A stretch of DNA of 64,000 nucleotides from Neoalteromonas arenosi (GCF_030362855.1 NZ_JAUCBP010000002.1:408325-472324); one strand, 5' to 3'; counted from the first letter of the stretch, positions 48,058-56,015 are shown. Notes: generated by a model from the sequence alone, not told the origin. Numbers and translations: made by a program.

Positions 48058-48804
48058 TTAATGTTCCTTGTTGTTGCTGGGGTAGGAATAAAACGGGACG
48101 CGTTTAAAGAATAACTTAAGCGCTTGCCAGTATATCCCAACCACAGTTTTGATCGTCATACTTGGTATAGATAACATTACGCGTCTTAGCGTAGTTGAGT
48201 TCAATGACATTTTTGTCATGTTCAGCGCCGCAGTAAAATGTCGCTGCTTTTGGTAGCAAGACAGCGTGAGACGCAAATGTTGATTAGGTTGCTGTACCGA
48301 CCACTGATAGATCATATCCATCGGATTAAAAGGCGATACATGAAACATTTTTTGGGTAGGCGATTGTTTGTTTAAATCCACTAAATAGTGGTGGCGTTTG
48401 TTCCAGGGCGTGTTACTGACTTCCGCTAGCATATGCGTATATACGCCATTCGCAGCACGCACAAAATAAAAGTTTACAGGGCTAAAGTACAGACCAAAAA
48501 CGCGCAGCTGTCCCAGCATGAATACCTCTCCATGGACAGGCTCCTCACTCAGTTGATTGCAGCGTTCTAGTACTGCTTGCTCTAAATCGATATTTTCGCT
48601 ACCGAGAAAGTCACTGCGTTTAAATCTCGCAGGAGCAAAGCGTTGACTGGAAAAACCACTAACACTTTGATTTAGCGTATCGATCTCTGAAAGTTTGAGC
48701 CAAAACAAGAAAATCTTATAAGTGAATTGATGGTTTTTTGGCACAACCCGCTGATGAAAAACTTCACCCGTATATAGCGCACTTTCAATCGCTACCTCGT
48801 TCAC
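48058..48804 (-). CDS. DUF1365 family protein
   Basis: 248 residues. Opens with ALYTGEVFHQRVVPKNHQFTYKIFLFWLKLSEID, the DUF1365 N-terminal pattern (H-x-R...H-x-F-x-Y), and contains LGQLRVFGLYFSPVNFYFV and KMFHVSPFNPMDMIYQW. No signal peptide or obvious catalytic motif I can name. It is coupled to the FAD oxidoreductase by a 4-nt overlap and lies 2 nt before the CFA-like gene. In Rhodobacter such proteins, paired with an FAD oxidoreductase, are linked to furan fatty acids and to the singlet-oxygen response; that role is inferred here. Confidence 0.87.
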   Translation of the reverse strand: MNEVAIESALYTGEVFHQRVVPKNHQFTYKIFLFWLKLSEIDTLNQSVSGFSSQRFAPARFKRSDFLGSENIDLEQAVLERCNQLSEEPVHGEVFMLGQLRVFGLYFSPVNFYFVRAANGVYTHMLAEVSNTPWNKRHHYLVDLNKQSPTQKMFHVSPFNPMDMIYQWSVQQPNQHLRLTLSCYQKQRHFTAALNMTKMSLNSTTLRRVMLSIPSMTIKTVVGIYWQALKLFFKRVPFYSYPSNNKEH

Positions 48805-50063
48805 AGAGACTCTCCGAAATAGTCACATACATCTAACGCACTGCGGACACCATCTTCATGAAATCCGTTATACCAGTATGCGCCACAGAAATGGAAGTTG
48901 TCTACTCCGCTGATTTCAGTGCGACGCGCTTGTGCGTCAACCATCGCTAAGTTGTACTGTGGATGGGCGTAACGATATTGTCCGAGGATTTTTTCTGGGG
49001 CAATTTGCGCAGTATTATTCAACGTTACACAAAACGTGTGCGGTGCTTCTAAGCGTTGTAAAATATTCATATTATACGTGACTGATGCAGGCCGTTGTTG
49101 TTCGCCAGGCTCACCCTTGATCAGATAATTCCAGCTCGCCCAGGCCAGCGGACGTTTGGGCAGTATCGTCGTATCAGTATGCAAAACAACGTCATTCATG
49201 GCGTAGGGAATTGCGCTTAGCACTTCTTGTTGTGCATCGGTGGGTGAGCCCAACATAGCGAGCGCTTGATCACTGTGACACGCAAAAATAACTTCATCGA
49301 ACACTTCGACAGAGCCGGTAGCAGTCGTAAGCACTATTTCATCGTTCTGCTTGATAACTTTAGAGACTGGGGTATTTAAGCGTATCCGGTCGATAAAACC
49401 GGCTGTCAAAGGTGTAATATACTGCTTTGAACCGCCGATAATGGTGTACCACTGCGGTCGGTCAGAAATATTCAATAATCCGTGATTATTGAAAAACTGT
49501 AAAAAGAAACGCAAAGGAAATCCTTTTGTGTCTTCTACCGAAGATGACCAAATAGCTGCACACATTGGCAAAATGTAGTTTTGGATGAATGCTTCACTTA
49601 AACCGAGTTGTCGAATAAACCCAATCAGCGTTTGTTCGCGGTCTACATCAGCGGTGTTTAAACTCTTACACGCTTTGTTAAAGGTGAGAATGTCGCGAAT
49701 AAGGCGTATGAATTTGGGCCGCACAATGTTGCGACGTTGAGCGAATAAACTGTTTAAGTTGTTGCCGTTGTACTCGAGGTTTTCAGACGTGTTTTTGACA
49801 CTAAAACTCATTTCAGTGGGCTGGCTTTTGACGCCGATTTGTTCCATTAATTTGATGAAATTGGGGTATGTCCAATCATTGAAGACAATAAATCCCGTAT
49901 CGATGGCGTATTGGTGACCAGCAAGCTCAATGTCTTTTGTGGCAGTATGTCCGCCGATATAATCGTTACTCTCAAAAATCGTTATATCGTGCTTTTTGTG
50001 CAGCAAATACGCACAGGTTAAGCCTGAAATACCTGATCCTATGATCGCTATTCTTTTTTTCAT
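48801..50063 (-). CDS. FAD/NAD(P)-binding amine-oxidase-like oxidoreductase
   Basis: 420 residues from the ATG at 50063 (MKKRIAIIGSGISGLTCAYLL), overlapping the SDR stop as ATGA; the frame opens further upstream but inside the SDR gene. The dinucleotide motif GSGISG is at 9-14, followed by FESNDYIGGHT. The C-terminal FHFCGAYWYNGFHEDGVRSAL is the second FAD block of this family, often annotated as flavin-containing amine oxidoreductase. The constant pairing with DUF1365 and a CFA-like enzyme suggests a fatty-acyl desaturase or oxidase. Confidence 0.9.
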   Translation of the reverse strand: MKKRIAIIGSGISGLTCAYLLHKKHDITIFESNDYIGGHTATKDIELAGHQYAIDTGFIVFNDWTYPNFIKLMEQIGVKSQPTEMSFSVKNTSENLEYNGNNLNSLFAQRRNIVRPKFIRLIRDILTFNKACKSLNTADVDREQTLIGFIRQLGLSEAFIQNYILPMCAAIWSSSVEDTKGFPLRFFLQFFNNHGLLNISDRPQWYTIIGGSKQYITPLTAGFIDRIRLNTPVSKVIKQNDEIVLTTATGSVEVFDEVIFACHSDQALAMLGSPTDAQQEVLSAIPYAMNDVVLHTDTTILPKRPLAWASWNYLIKGEPGEQQRPASVTYNMNILQRLEAPHTFCVTLNNTAQIAPEKILGQYRYAHPQYNLAMVDAQARRTEISGVDNFHFCGAYWYNGFHEDGVRSALDVCDYFGESL

Positions 50064-50803
50064 TGAGATCTTTTTCCGCGTTTCATGGAGCGTTTCATCG
50101 AAACACACATGCGTTTTTGCAAAGTGCTGGGTAGCAAATTCAACAGCCTCAAGATCAAACTGAAGCGCGTTGGAAAGTAAATAGAGCTCGATTTCCGCTC
50201 TATGCCTGCCAACATATCTTCAACGGCTTCTTGCACCGAGATTTTCATTGGCATTTCAAAATCGTTTTTGACAGTAAGAGGGGTCACTACAAAACCGGGG
50301 GATACGCTCTGCACAATGACGTCTTTGTGCGCTAAATCAACTTCAATACTTTTGGTAAAATAGTGCAGTGCTGCTTTGCTGGCACCATAAGCTTGACTGC
50401 GAGTAAAAGGCAGGAGTCGCGCGAGAGAGTCGACGATTACGATCTGATCACCCGCCATCAGTTGCGGCGTCAATGCACTAACGCAATTAACCACACCAAA
50501 AAAGTTGGGCTCGAATACACGTTTGAACATGTCTGGTTCGATCGCGTCAATGTCGACATATTCACATGTGCCCGCATTCAAAACCGCTATATCACAGTTT
50601 ATATCGGCAAGAGCCGCGGTCGTTGCTTGAGCGTCTGTAACATCAAACTGCAGTATTTCGATACCGTTAGTTTGCGCGAGTTCTGCAAGTTTTTCGGCAT
50701 TTCTACCGCACGCAATAACTCGATAACCGCGGCTCGCTGCAAGTTTGGCTAACGCTTCACCAATGCCAGACGTTGCTCCAGTAATCAGTATGCTCTTACT
50801 CAT
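50060..50803 (-). CDS. Short-chain dehydrogenase/reductase
   Basis: 247-residue classical SDR. TGATSGIGEALA is the cofactor motif, NAGTCEYVDI the NAG block, and IVDSLARLL..RSQAYGASKAAL holds the catalytic Ser, Tyr and Lys (YGASK). The Arg following the second strand (CGRNAEKLAEL) suggests NADP(H). Overlaps of 4 nt on both sides place it firmly in the operon. The substrate is unknown, likely lipid-derived. Confidence 0.92.
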   Translation of the reverse strand: MSKSILITGATSGIGEALAKLAASRGYRVIACGRNAEKLAELAQTNGIEILQFDVTDAQATTAALADINCDIAVLNAGTCEYVDIDAIEPDMFKRVFEPNFFGVVNCVSALTPQLMAGDQIVIVDSLARLLPFTRSQAYGASKAALHYFTKSIEVDLAHKDVIVQSVSPGFVVTPLTVKNDFEMPMKISVQEAVEDMLAGIERKSSSIYFPTRFSLILRLLNLLPSTLQKRMCVSMKRSMKRGKRSQ

Positions 50804-51222
50804 TGTAGTTGTCCTTTCACTCGCTTAACGAAGAAACTAAGAATTGGTATGTTTTCGTACACTAACTGCCCCATGTCATAGTAATCGCGGTGATAAATGA
50901 CTTTGTCTGCATTTGTTTTCAGCACCGTTATACCGTCCACCACAATTGGCTCGGCACGCTTTAGTTTTTTAGATTCGAAACGCATGACCCACTCGACAGT
51001 ATGTTCAGTGTCACTCGAGGAGCGGACTTTACGAATGTCAAAATCGCACCACCGCGTTCCTTTCAGCAATTTATCAAAGTAGCGCTGCACTACTTCGATA
51101 CCTTGATGGGTGGCAATTGGATCGATAAATTCGATGTTTGTATCGTAAACATCAGTAATTCCGCTAATGTCACGATCTTTAAGTTGTTGATAAAAGTGGG
51201 TAAATTTCTCTATTGCGGTCAT
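50800..51222 (-). CDS. NTF2-like (SnoaL-type) protein, first gene of the lipid operon
   Basis: 140 residues, one NTF2-like fold: KFTHFYQQLKDRDISGITDVYDTNIEFIDPIATHQGIEVVQRYFDKLL, then a beta-rich half ending HRDYYDMGQLVYENIPIL. Such proteins bind or transform small hydrophobic ligands; no catalytic Asp/His pair can be assigned. The gene starts about 30 bp past an ECF-type promoter element and overlaps the SDR gene by 4 nt. The same combination with SDR, FAD oxidoreductase, DUF1365 and CFA recurs in many proteobacteria. Confidence 0.85.
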   Translation of the reverse strand: MTAIEKFTHFYQQLKDRDISGITDVYDTNIEFIDPIATHQGIEVVQRYFDKLLKGTRWCDFDIRKVRSSSDTEHTVEWVMRFESKKLKRAEPIVVDGITVLKTNADKVIYHRDYYDMGQLVYENIPILSFFVKRVKGQLQ

Positions 51223-51253
51223 AGTGTTGGATTTAAAATTGATTTATAAGTTT

Positions 51254-51279
51254 TACCCTAGAAACAGCTAAGCAGATCA
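51254..51279 (-). promoter_or_regulatory. ECF (RpoE-ChrR type) promoter candidate for the lipid operon
   Basis: On the - strand: TGATCT, 16 bp, GGTAAAA. The -10 end is about 30 bp from the NTF2-like gene's start. It matches the two + strand sites in this locus in both half-sites and spacing. Confidence 0.55.
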
Positions 51280-51312
51280 AGAGGTTAAAAACTTTTAATT
51301 CAACGCATAATT

Positions 51313-51340
51313 CGATCCGTTAGTCGTGTTCCACCGTAAT
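51313..51340 (+). promoter_or_regulatory. ECF (RpoE-ChrR type) promoter candidate for the LON-domain gene
   Basis: CGATCC (51313-51318), 16 bp, CGTAAT (51335-51340), 33 bp before the TTG start of the LON-domain gene. Confidence 0.55.
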
Positions 51341-51373
51341 CCTTATTATTGTTAAGAAACCGGAAAAAGTACG

Positions 51374-51943
51374 TTGCAGAGATTGTCTTTGTTTCCATTA
51401 TCCGCACACCTGCTACCAGGTGGTCGCATGTCATTGCGGATTTTCGAACCACGCTATGTGCGGATGGTCAAAGAAGTGTGTGCCAGTGATTCAGTGTTCG
51501 TTGTTTGTATGCTCAATTCAGAAGGGGACAAAGAAATAAATACACATATCCATCCGCTTGGCACTGTGGGCAAAGTTATCGACTTTGACGTGTTGGAAGA
51601 CGGGCTGCTTGGTGTCACTGTGGAAGGTCAACACTGTGTTAAAGTTTCGTCTATTGAGACCGAGTCTGATGGACTGAGAGTGGGGCAATGTGAGGAAGTG
51701 GACGGCTGGACTTGCGATATCAGTCAAACAGACATTGCGCCAATGAATATGCGTTTGAAGGAAATTTTTGAAAAATATCCGGAAGTAAACGCGTTATACG
51801 CCGAACCCGCTTTTGACGACCCCATTTGGGTTATTCATCGTTGGTTGGAATTATTGCCGGTGGATGCGTCAAAAAAGCAATACTTTTTAGAGCAAAAAGA
51901 TTGCGGCAAAGCGCTGCAGTTTTTGCGAGAATTAATCGAATAA
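51374..51943 (+). CDS. LON substrate-binding domain protein
   Basis: 189 residues consisting only of the LON N-terminal (PUA-like) domain: RLSLFPLSAHLLPGGRMSLRIFEPRYVRMV, then GTVGKVIDFDVLEDGLLGVTVEGQHCVKV. No ATPase or protease follows, so it is a stand-alone LAN-domain protein. The only start before the conserved LFPL block is TTG at 51374, because a stop lies at 51353. It is between two ECF-type promoter elements and upstream of the sigma gene, so it is likely part of the regulon. Role unknown; it may recognise damaged proteins. Confidence 0.88.
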   Translation: MQRLSLFPLSAHLLPGGRMSLRIFEPRYVRMVKEVCASDSVFVVCMLNSEGDKEINTHIHPLGTVGKVIDFDVLEDGLLGVTVEGQHCVKVSSIETESDGLRVGQCEEVDGWTCDISQTDIAPMNMRLKEIFEKYPEVNALYAEPAFDDPIWVIHRWLELLPVDASKKQYFLEQKDCGKALQFLRELIE

Positions 51944-51944
51944 C

Positions 51945-51971
51945 TGATCCTTATTAAAGCTCAGCCGTATT
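51945..51971 (+). promoter_or_regulatory. ECF (RpoE-ChrR type) promoter candidate for the sigma factor gene
   Basis: TGATCC (51945-51950), 15 bp, CGTATT (51966-51971), 31 bp before the sigma gene ATG. TGATCC is the -35 known for the Rhodobacter RpoE-ChrR regulon. Confidence 0.6.
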
Positions 51972-52002
51972 TGTTATTATGTGGAAGAGTTAGGATTATA
52001 CA

Positions 52003-52617
52003 ATGCTAGTTGGGATACCGTTGGAATCGAAAGAAGCGAGACCGTCAAGACCAATCGACTGTGCTGAAGAGATGTCTTCTTATTTAGTAGAGGTGGCATC
52101 AGACAGAAGTAAAGTTGCGTTCGCGAAAATTTTTAGTTATTTCGCACCTCGCTTGCGTTCTTACGCGTTAAAGCAAATGGGCAACGAAGCGTTGGCGATG
52201 GAGTTGGTGCAAGACACTATGTCAAACGTTTGGCAAAAAGCGCACCTGTTCAACGCTGAGAAAGGCTCACCATCTACTTGGATTTTCACTATCGCCCGAA
52301 ACATTCGCTTCGATATGTTAAGAAAGTTGCAAAACAGAAAAGAAGATGTGTGTGCCGACGATTTATGGCCGGTTTTGTGTGAGCAAACGGCTGATGCCAA
52401 CGAAACATCGCTTGAAGAGCAAGTTACGCTAGAGCAACTTGGGCATTTATTTGATGCATTACCTGTAAAACAACGTGTCGTGATTGAAGCGATATACATA
52501 GACGGCAAGTCTCAGCAAGAAGTTGCTGACGAGCTAGAGATCCCGTTGGGAACAGTCAAATCTCGCACTCGCTTGGCATTGCAAAGACTAAAGGACATGA
52601 TTCAAGAGCATGATTAA
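52003..52617 (+). CDS. ECF sigma factor paired with ChrR (RpoE, ECF11-like)
   Basis: 204 residues. Region 2: FAKIFSYFAPRLRSYALKQMGNEALAMELVQDTMSNVWQKAHLF; region 4: LPVKQRVVIEAIYIDGKSQQEVADELEIPLGTVKSRTRLALQRL. It differs clearly from the rpoE at 15.6 kb and is followed, with an 8-nt overlap, by a ChrR-type zinc anti-sigma gene. That pairing defines the singlet-oxygen-responsive group. It probably transcribes itself, the LON gene and the divergent lipid operon through the GATCC-type promoters. Confidence 0.93.
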   Translation: MLVGIPLESKEARPSRPIDCAEEMSSYLVEVASDRSKVAFAKIFSYFAPRLRSYALKQMGNEALAMELVQDTMSNVWQKAHLFNAEKGSPSTWIFTIARNIRFDMLRKLQNRKEDVCADDLWPVLCEQTADANETSLEEQVTLEQLGHLFDALPVKQRVVIEAIYIDGKSQQEVADELEIPLGTVKSRTRLALQRLKDMIQEHD

Positions 52618-53272
52618 TTTTCACCCAACTTCAACACAATTACAGCGATTCGCGGAAGGCAATTTACCTCCATCGGAGGCGTTAGTAGTTTCAGCGCACT
52701 GTGATATGTGTACTCAATGCATGGCTGTAGTCAAAGCTGCAAGCGAGAAAGTTGCAGCAGAGGCGTTATCAAAGGTAAGCAATGACCCAAGTCTCGACGC
52801 AATACTCGCTAACATAGTACAGCAGCCGGTGGCTGAACGTCCTAGTATCAGTGTTCCGAGTATAGATACGATCGAGTTAGACGGACGCGAATTCAAAGTG
52901 CCTAGAGCGTTGCGTCGGTACGTGCGCAAGACGGGTAACTGGTCATCGCTGGTGGGGAAACTATGGCAAGCCCCGGTTGATTTGGGGGATATGGGTATGG
53001 CCAACTTTATCTACATGGAAAAAGGCGGTCGTGTTCCTGAGCACACACATAAGGGGTCAGAATACACATTGGTCATCAACGGTGAGTTCAGTGACGGTAT
53101 TGCAGACTATGATTCCGGTGACTTTATCTCACTAGATGGTGAGCATACACACGCGCCGATGTCTGATGCAGATGAAGGTTGCTTGGTGTTTAGTATCGTC
53201 GACAAGCCTTTGCACTTTACGTCAGGTTTAGCACGACTACTCAACCCGTTTAGTCACTTGTTCTTCAAATAA
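52610..53272 (+). CDS. chrR: ChrR-type zinc anti-sigma factor
   Basis: 220 residues with both ChrR domains. The N-terminal anti-sigma zinc site is H5, H30, C34, C37, the same spacing as H6, H31, C35, C38 of Rhodobacter ChrR. The C-terminal cupin has H145, H147, E151 and H181 (PEHTHKGSEYTLVINGEFSD...GEHTHAP), again with the Rhodobacter spacing. Both metal sites therefore look intact. In Rhodobacter singlet oxygen triggers ChrR loss and sigma release. It overlaps the sigma gene and ends at a strong terminator. Confidence 0.94.
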   Translation: MINFHPTSTQLQRFAEGNLPPSEALVVSAHCDMCTQCMAVVKAASEKVAAEALSKVSNDPSLDAILANIVQQPVAERPSISVPSIDTIELDGREFKVPRALRRYVRKTGNWSSLVGKLWQAPVDLGDMGMANFIYMEKGGRVPEHTHKGSEYTLVINGEFSDGIADYDSGDFISLDGEHTHAPMSDADEGCLVFSIVDKPLHFTSGLARLLNPFSHLFFK

Positions 53273-53301
53273 AAAAAAGGCGCCATCTTGGCGCCTTTTT
53301 T
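53273..53301. terminator. Bidirectional rho-independent terminator (chrR/bamD)
   Basis: Stem AAAAAAGGCGCC/GGCGCCTTTTTT with a 5-nt ATCTT loop. The A and T runs make it effective on both strands, for chrR (+) and bamD (-). Confidence 0.93.
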
Positions 53302-53312
53302 ATACGTCAATA

Positions 53313-54074
53313 TTAAATAAATTCACTGTCAGGGTAATTAAGCATCAACGTTTTGATCGCATTGCGCTTTAGATCCTCTAACTTGAGCTCATCATAGCAA
53401 ACCACCATAATTTCAAGTGCTTGCTGTACCTGATTAGAATCCGGGTAGTGTTCTAATACATAGCGGCCACGATTTGCTGCGGCAACATAGGCTTGGCGAC
53501 GCATATAGAACCTTGCGATGGCTATCTCGTAACTCGCTAAACGATTTTTGATATAAAGCATACGCTTCTGAGCATCAGCAGCGTACTTGCTGTTTGGGAA
53601 CTTTTCAATTAAGCGACGAAAGTCTTCAAACGCTTCACGTGATTTACTGGGATCGCGATCGGAGCGATCAATATTCATTAAATCTTGAAAAAGGTTGTTA
53701 TCCGTTTCCATATTTGTCAAACCGCGCATGTAATGCGCATAGTCAACATCTGAATGATTGGGATTCAAGCGAATAAAGCGATCTATGGTTGCTAGCGCTT
53801 GATCCTGTTTGCCAGACTTGTAATAGCTGTATATTAAATCCAGTTGAACTTGATGTGACAACGGGCCGAACGGAAAGCGCGAATCCAATGTGCTGAGGGT
53901 TGTTGCAGCGCCAGCAAAGTTACCTGCGTCCATTTGTCTCTTGGCTTGCTCATAAAGGGTTTCTGCCCCTTGATTGGCAGAGACAATTTGTTCTTCGTTG
54001 TCTGACGAACTGCAACCAGACATGACAAGGGCAGCTGAAAAACAGACTGCGCCAATTAAACCGTTATACTTCAT
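53313..54074 (-). CDS. bamD: Outer membrane assembly lipoprotein BamD
   Basis: 253-residue essential lipoprotein of the BAM complex. A lipobox VMSGC with C21 ends the signal peptide, followed by an Ser/Asp-rich linker. TPR-like repeats follow: AETLYEQAKRQMDAGNFAGAATTLSTLDSRFPFGPLSHQVQLDLIYSYYKSGKQDQALATIDRFIRLNP, then KSREAFEDFRRLIEKFPNSKYAADAQKRM. Divergent from rluD, as in E. coli, where bamD (yfiO) adjoins rluD. Confidence 0.96.
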   Translation of the reverse strand: MKYNGLIGAVCFSAALVMSGCSSSDNEEQIVSANQGAETLYEQAKRQMDAGNFAGAATTLSTLDSRFPFGPLSHQVQLDLIYSYYKSGKQDQALATIDRFIRLNPNHSDVDYAHYMRGLTNMETDNNLFQDLMNIDRSDRDPSKSREAFEDFRRLIEKFPNSKYAADAQKRMLYIKNRLASYEIAIARFYMRRQAYVAAANRGRYVLEHYPDSNQVQQALEIMVVCYDELKLEDLKRNAIKTLMLNYPDSEFI

Positions 54075-54187
54075 TTAAAACGTTCCTGTTAGGACGATGC
54101 TTGTGACTACTCATTTTTGTGGGCGCTATTCTAACGCAATGAATTCAATAATACCTCATCATTAAGCATCTAATCACGATTGCATTT

Positions 54188-54196
54188 TGCTATAAT
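54188..54196 (+). promoter_or_regulatory. Extended -10 promoter for rluD
   Basis: TGCTATAAT is a perfect -10 with the TGn extension, 26 bp before the rluD ATG. No recognisable -35 is seen at 16-18 bp. Confidence 0.6.
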
Positions 54197-54222
54197 GCCG
54201 CAAATTATTACTGAAGGTCGAT

Positions 54223-55203
54223 ATGAGCGCGTCACAAAAAACCATTAATTTATTCGTAGAGACTGATTTATCAGTCCATGGTTTACGGTTAGATCAGGCA
54301 ATTGCGAATTTGTTCCCCGAATATTCACGTTCTAAACTAAAAACGTGGATTTTAGACGGCTGCGTACAAGTTAACGACCAGGTCTGCACTGTACCGCGGC
54401 AAAAATTAGATGGGTTCGAACGTATCAAAATCGAAGCTACTGCCGAAGTCCAAGTTGAACATACCGCTGAAGACATCGCCTTAGATATTGTCTATGAAGA
54501 TGAGCACATCATGGTCATCAATAAGCCAGCTGACTTAGTTGTGCACCCTGGGGCTGGTAATGCACAAGGTACAGTGTTAAACGCACTCTTGGCTTATATA
54601 CCCGGCATAGAGTTAGTGCCACGGGCAGGTATCGTGCACCGCTTAGACAAAGACACTACTGGATTGATGGTGATCGCTAAAACCCTCGAGGCGCAAACCC
54701 ATTTAGTTGAGCAATTACAAAGCCGCACAATGAGTCGCGAATATGAAGCTATTGTCACGGGGAATTTAGTTGCAGGTGGCTTAGTTGACAAACCGATAGG
54801 GCGGCATGCAACGAAGCGCACCTTGATGGCGGTTAGAGAGTTGGGTAAACCGGCAACGACCCACTATCGAGTGATGAAGAAGTTTCGTGCGCATACACAT
54901 CTACGGTTAAAGCTGGAAACGGGTAGAACTCACCAAATCCGTGTACATATGGCCTATATTAAGCACCCAATTGTTGGCGATCCGACATACGGAGGGCGTC
55001 CTCGCTTACCCAAAAATGCCAGTGACGCAATGGTTCAACAACTGCGTGGATTAAAGCGCCAGGCATTACACGCGGCACAGTTGTCACTGTTTCACCCGGC
55101 AACTGAAGAGTGGCTAACGTGGCAAGCGCCTTTGCCAGAGGATATGCAGCAGTTACTCATAGCTCTGGACGACGACACTGCTATCCATGGGCTCGATGAT
55201 TAA
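54223..55203 (+). CDS. rluD: 23S rRNA pseudouridine(1911/1915/1917) synthase
   Basis: 326-residue pseudouridine synthase modifying helix 69 of 23S rRNA. An N-terminal S4 domain (LRLDQAIANLFPEYSRSKLKTWILDGCVQVN) precedes the catalytic motif HRLDKDTTG (139-147, catalytic D142); GRTHQIRVHMAYIKHPIVGDPTYGG is the C-terminal family block. GAAGG precedes the ATG. The 3' end overlaps pgeF. Confidence 0.96.
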   Translation: MSASQKTINLFVETDLSVHGLRLDQAIANLFPEYSRSKLKTWILDGCVQVNDQVCTVPRQKLDGFERIKIEATAEVQVEHTAEDIALDIVYEDEHIMVINKPADLVVHPGAGNAQGTVLNALLAYIPGIELVPRAGIVHRLDKDTTGLMVIAKTLEAQTHLVEQLQSRTMSREYEAIVTGNLVAGGLVDKPIGRHATKRTLMAVRELGKPATTHYRVMKKFRAHTHLRLKLETGRTHQIRVHMAYIKHPIVGDPTYGGRPRLPKNASDAMVQQLRGLKRQALHAAQLSLFHPATEEWLTWQAPLPEDMQQLLIALDDDTAIHGLDD

Positions 55204-55930
55204 TTCTGACGCCCTGTTACGTCCCGATTGGCAAGCCCCTGAGACAATAGAGGCTTATTCTACAACGCGTATTGGGGGCCTGAGCAAAGATGAATTTGGC
55301 AGTTTAAACCTTGGTGATCACGTTGGCGATTTGACTGAAAGTGTAAATGCAAATCGCGCGCTGTTGCCTCATCATGAAAGTATTACTTGGTTAACACAAA
55401 TTCATTCAAATACCGTCATATCGTTGCCCAGTGAGCAGAGTGTTGGAGATGCGGTATATACCTCTGAGGTGGGCGTAGCGTGTGCCGTTATGACCGCTGA
55501 TTGTGTTCCTATTCTTATGGCTGATAAGCACGGCCAAACCGTTGCAGCCATTCACGCAGGTTTGAAGGGACTTGGTTCGCAGATCATTCAGCGCACGGTG
55601 GAACGTGCTTATGCTCGACAAAATGGCGCTCAATTACTTGCATGGATAGGTCCCCACATCGGCCCCAACCACTATGAAGTAAGTAGTCAAGACGCGGAGA
55701 TATTTGGCCACATTGATGGTGCTGTTACTCCTAGTGGGGTAGGTAAAGTTCGGCTCAATCTCGAGTTCATCGCCCGTTACCAATTGCAGTCAGTGGACGT
55801 TAGAGCAGTTTTTTCAACCGGTCACTGCACCTACAGCCGTGAAACTGAATACTTTTCATACCGGCGTTCTCGCCATCAGGGTATGGAGAATTGCGGTCGG
55901 ATGGTTAGCGTGATTATAAAGCGCGCCTAA
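55196..55930 (+). CDS. pgeF: Multicopper-oxidase-like/peptidoglycan editing factor PgeF (YfiH)
   Basis: 244-residue YfiH-family protein, which in E. coli removes L-serine-containing UDP-MurNAc errors. STTRIGGLS, the zinc/cysteine block AVMTADCVPILMAD, and GPHIGPNHYEV are present. The normally strict AGWRGL motif reads HAGLKGL here: the His is kept but Trp and Arg are changed to Leu and Lys. The start chosen is the ATG at 55196 (ATGATTAA overlap with rluD); an ATG 9 nt upstream is possible. Between rluD and clpB, as in E. coli. Confidence 0.92.
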   Translation: MINSDALLRPDWQAPETIEAYSTTRIGGLSKDEFGSLNLGDHVGDLTESVNANRALLPHHESITWLTQIHSNTVISLPSEQSVGDAVYTSEVGVACAVMTADCVPILMADKHGQTVAAIHAGLKGLGSQIIQRTVERAYARQNGAQLLAWIGPHIGPNHYEVSSQDAEIFGHIDGAVTPSGVGKVRLNLEFIARYQLQSVDVRAVFSTGHCTYSRETEYFSYRRSRHQGMENCGRMVSVIIKRA

Positions 55931-55950
55931 TCTAAAAAAACACTTCAGAT

Positions 55951-55980
55951 CTTGAATAGTGCAATATAAATACCCACATT
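55951..55980 (+). promoter_or_regulatory. Heat-shock (sigma-32) promoter candidate for clpB
   Basis: CTTGAA (55951-55956), 16 bp, CCCACATT (55973-55980), 35 bp before the clpB ATG. The -35 is perfect and the -10 is one step from CCCCATNT; spacing is at the long end of the allowed range. Confidence 0.55.
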
Positions 55981-56015
55981 GATAGTAAGTTAAAAGCGAT
56001 GATGAGGTAATTTAG

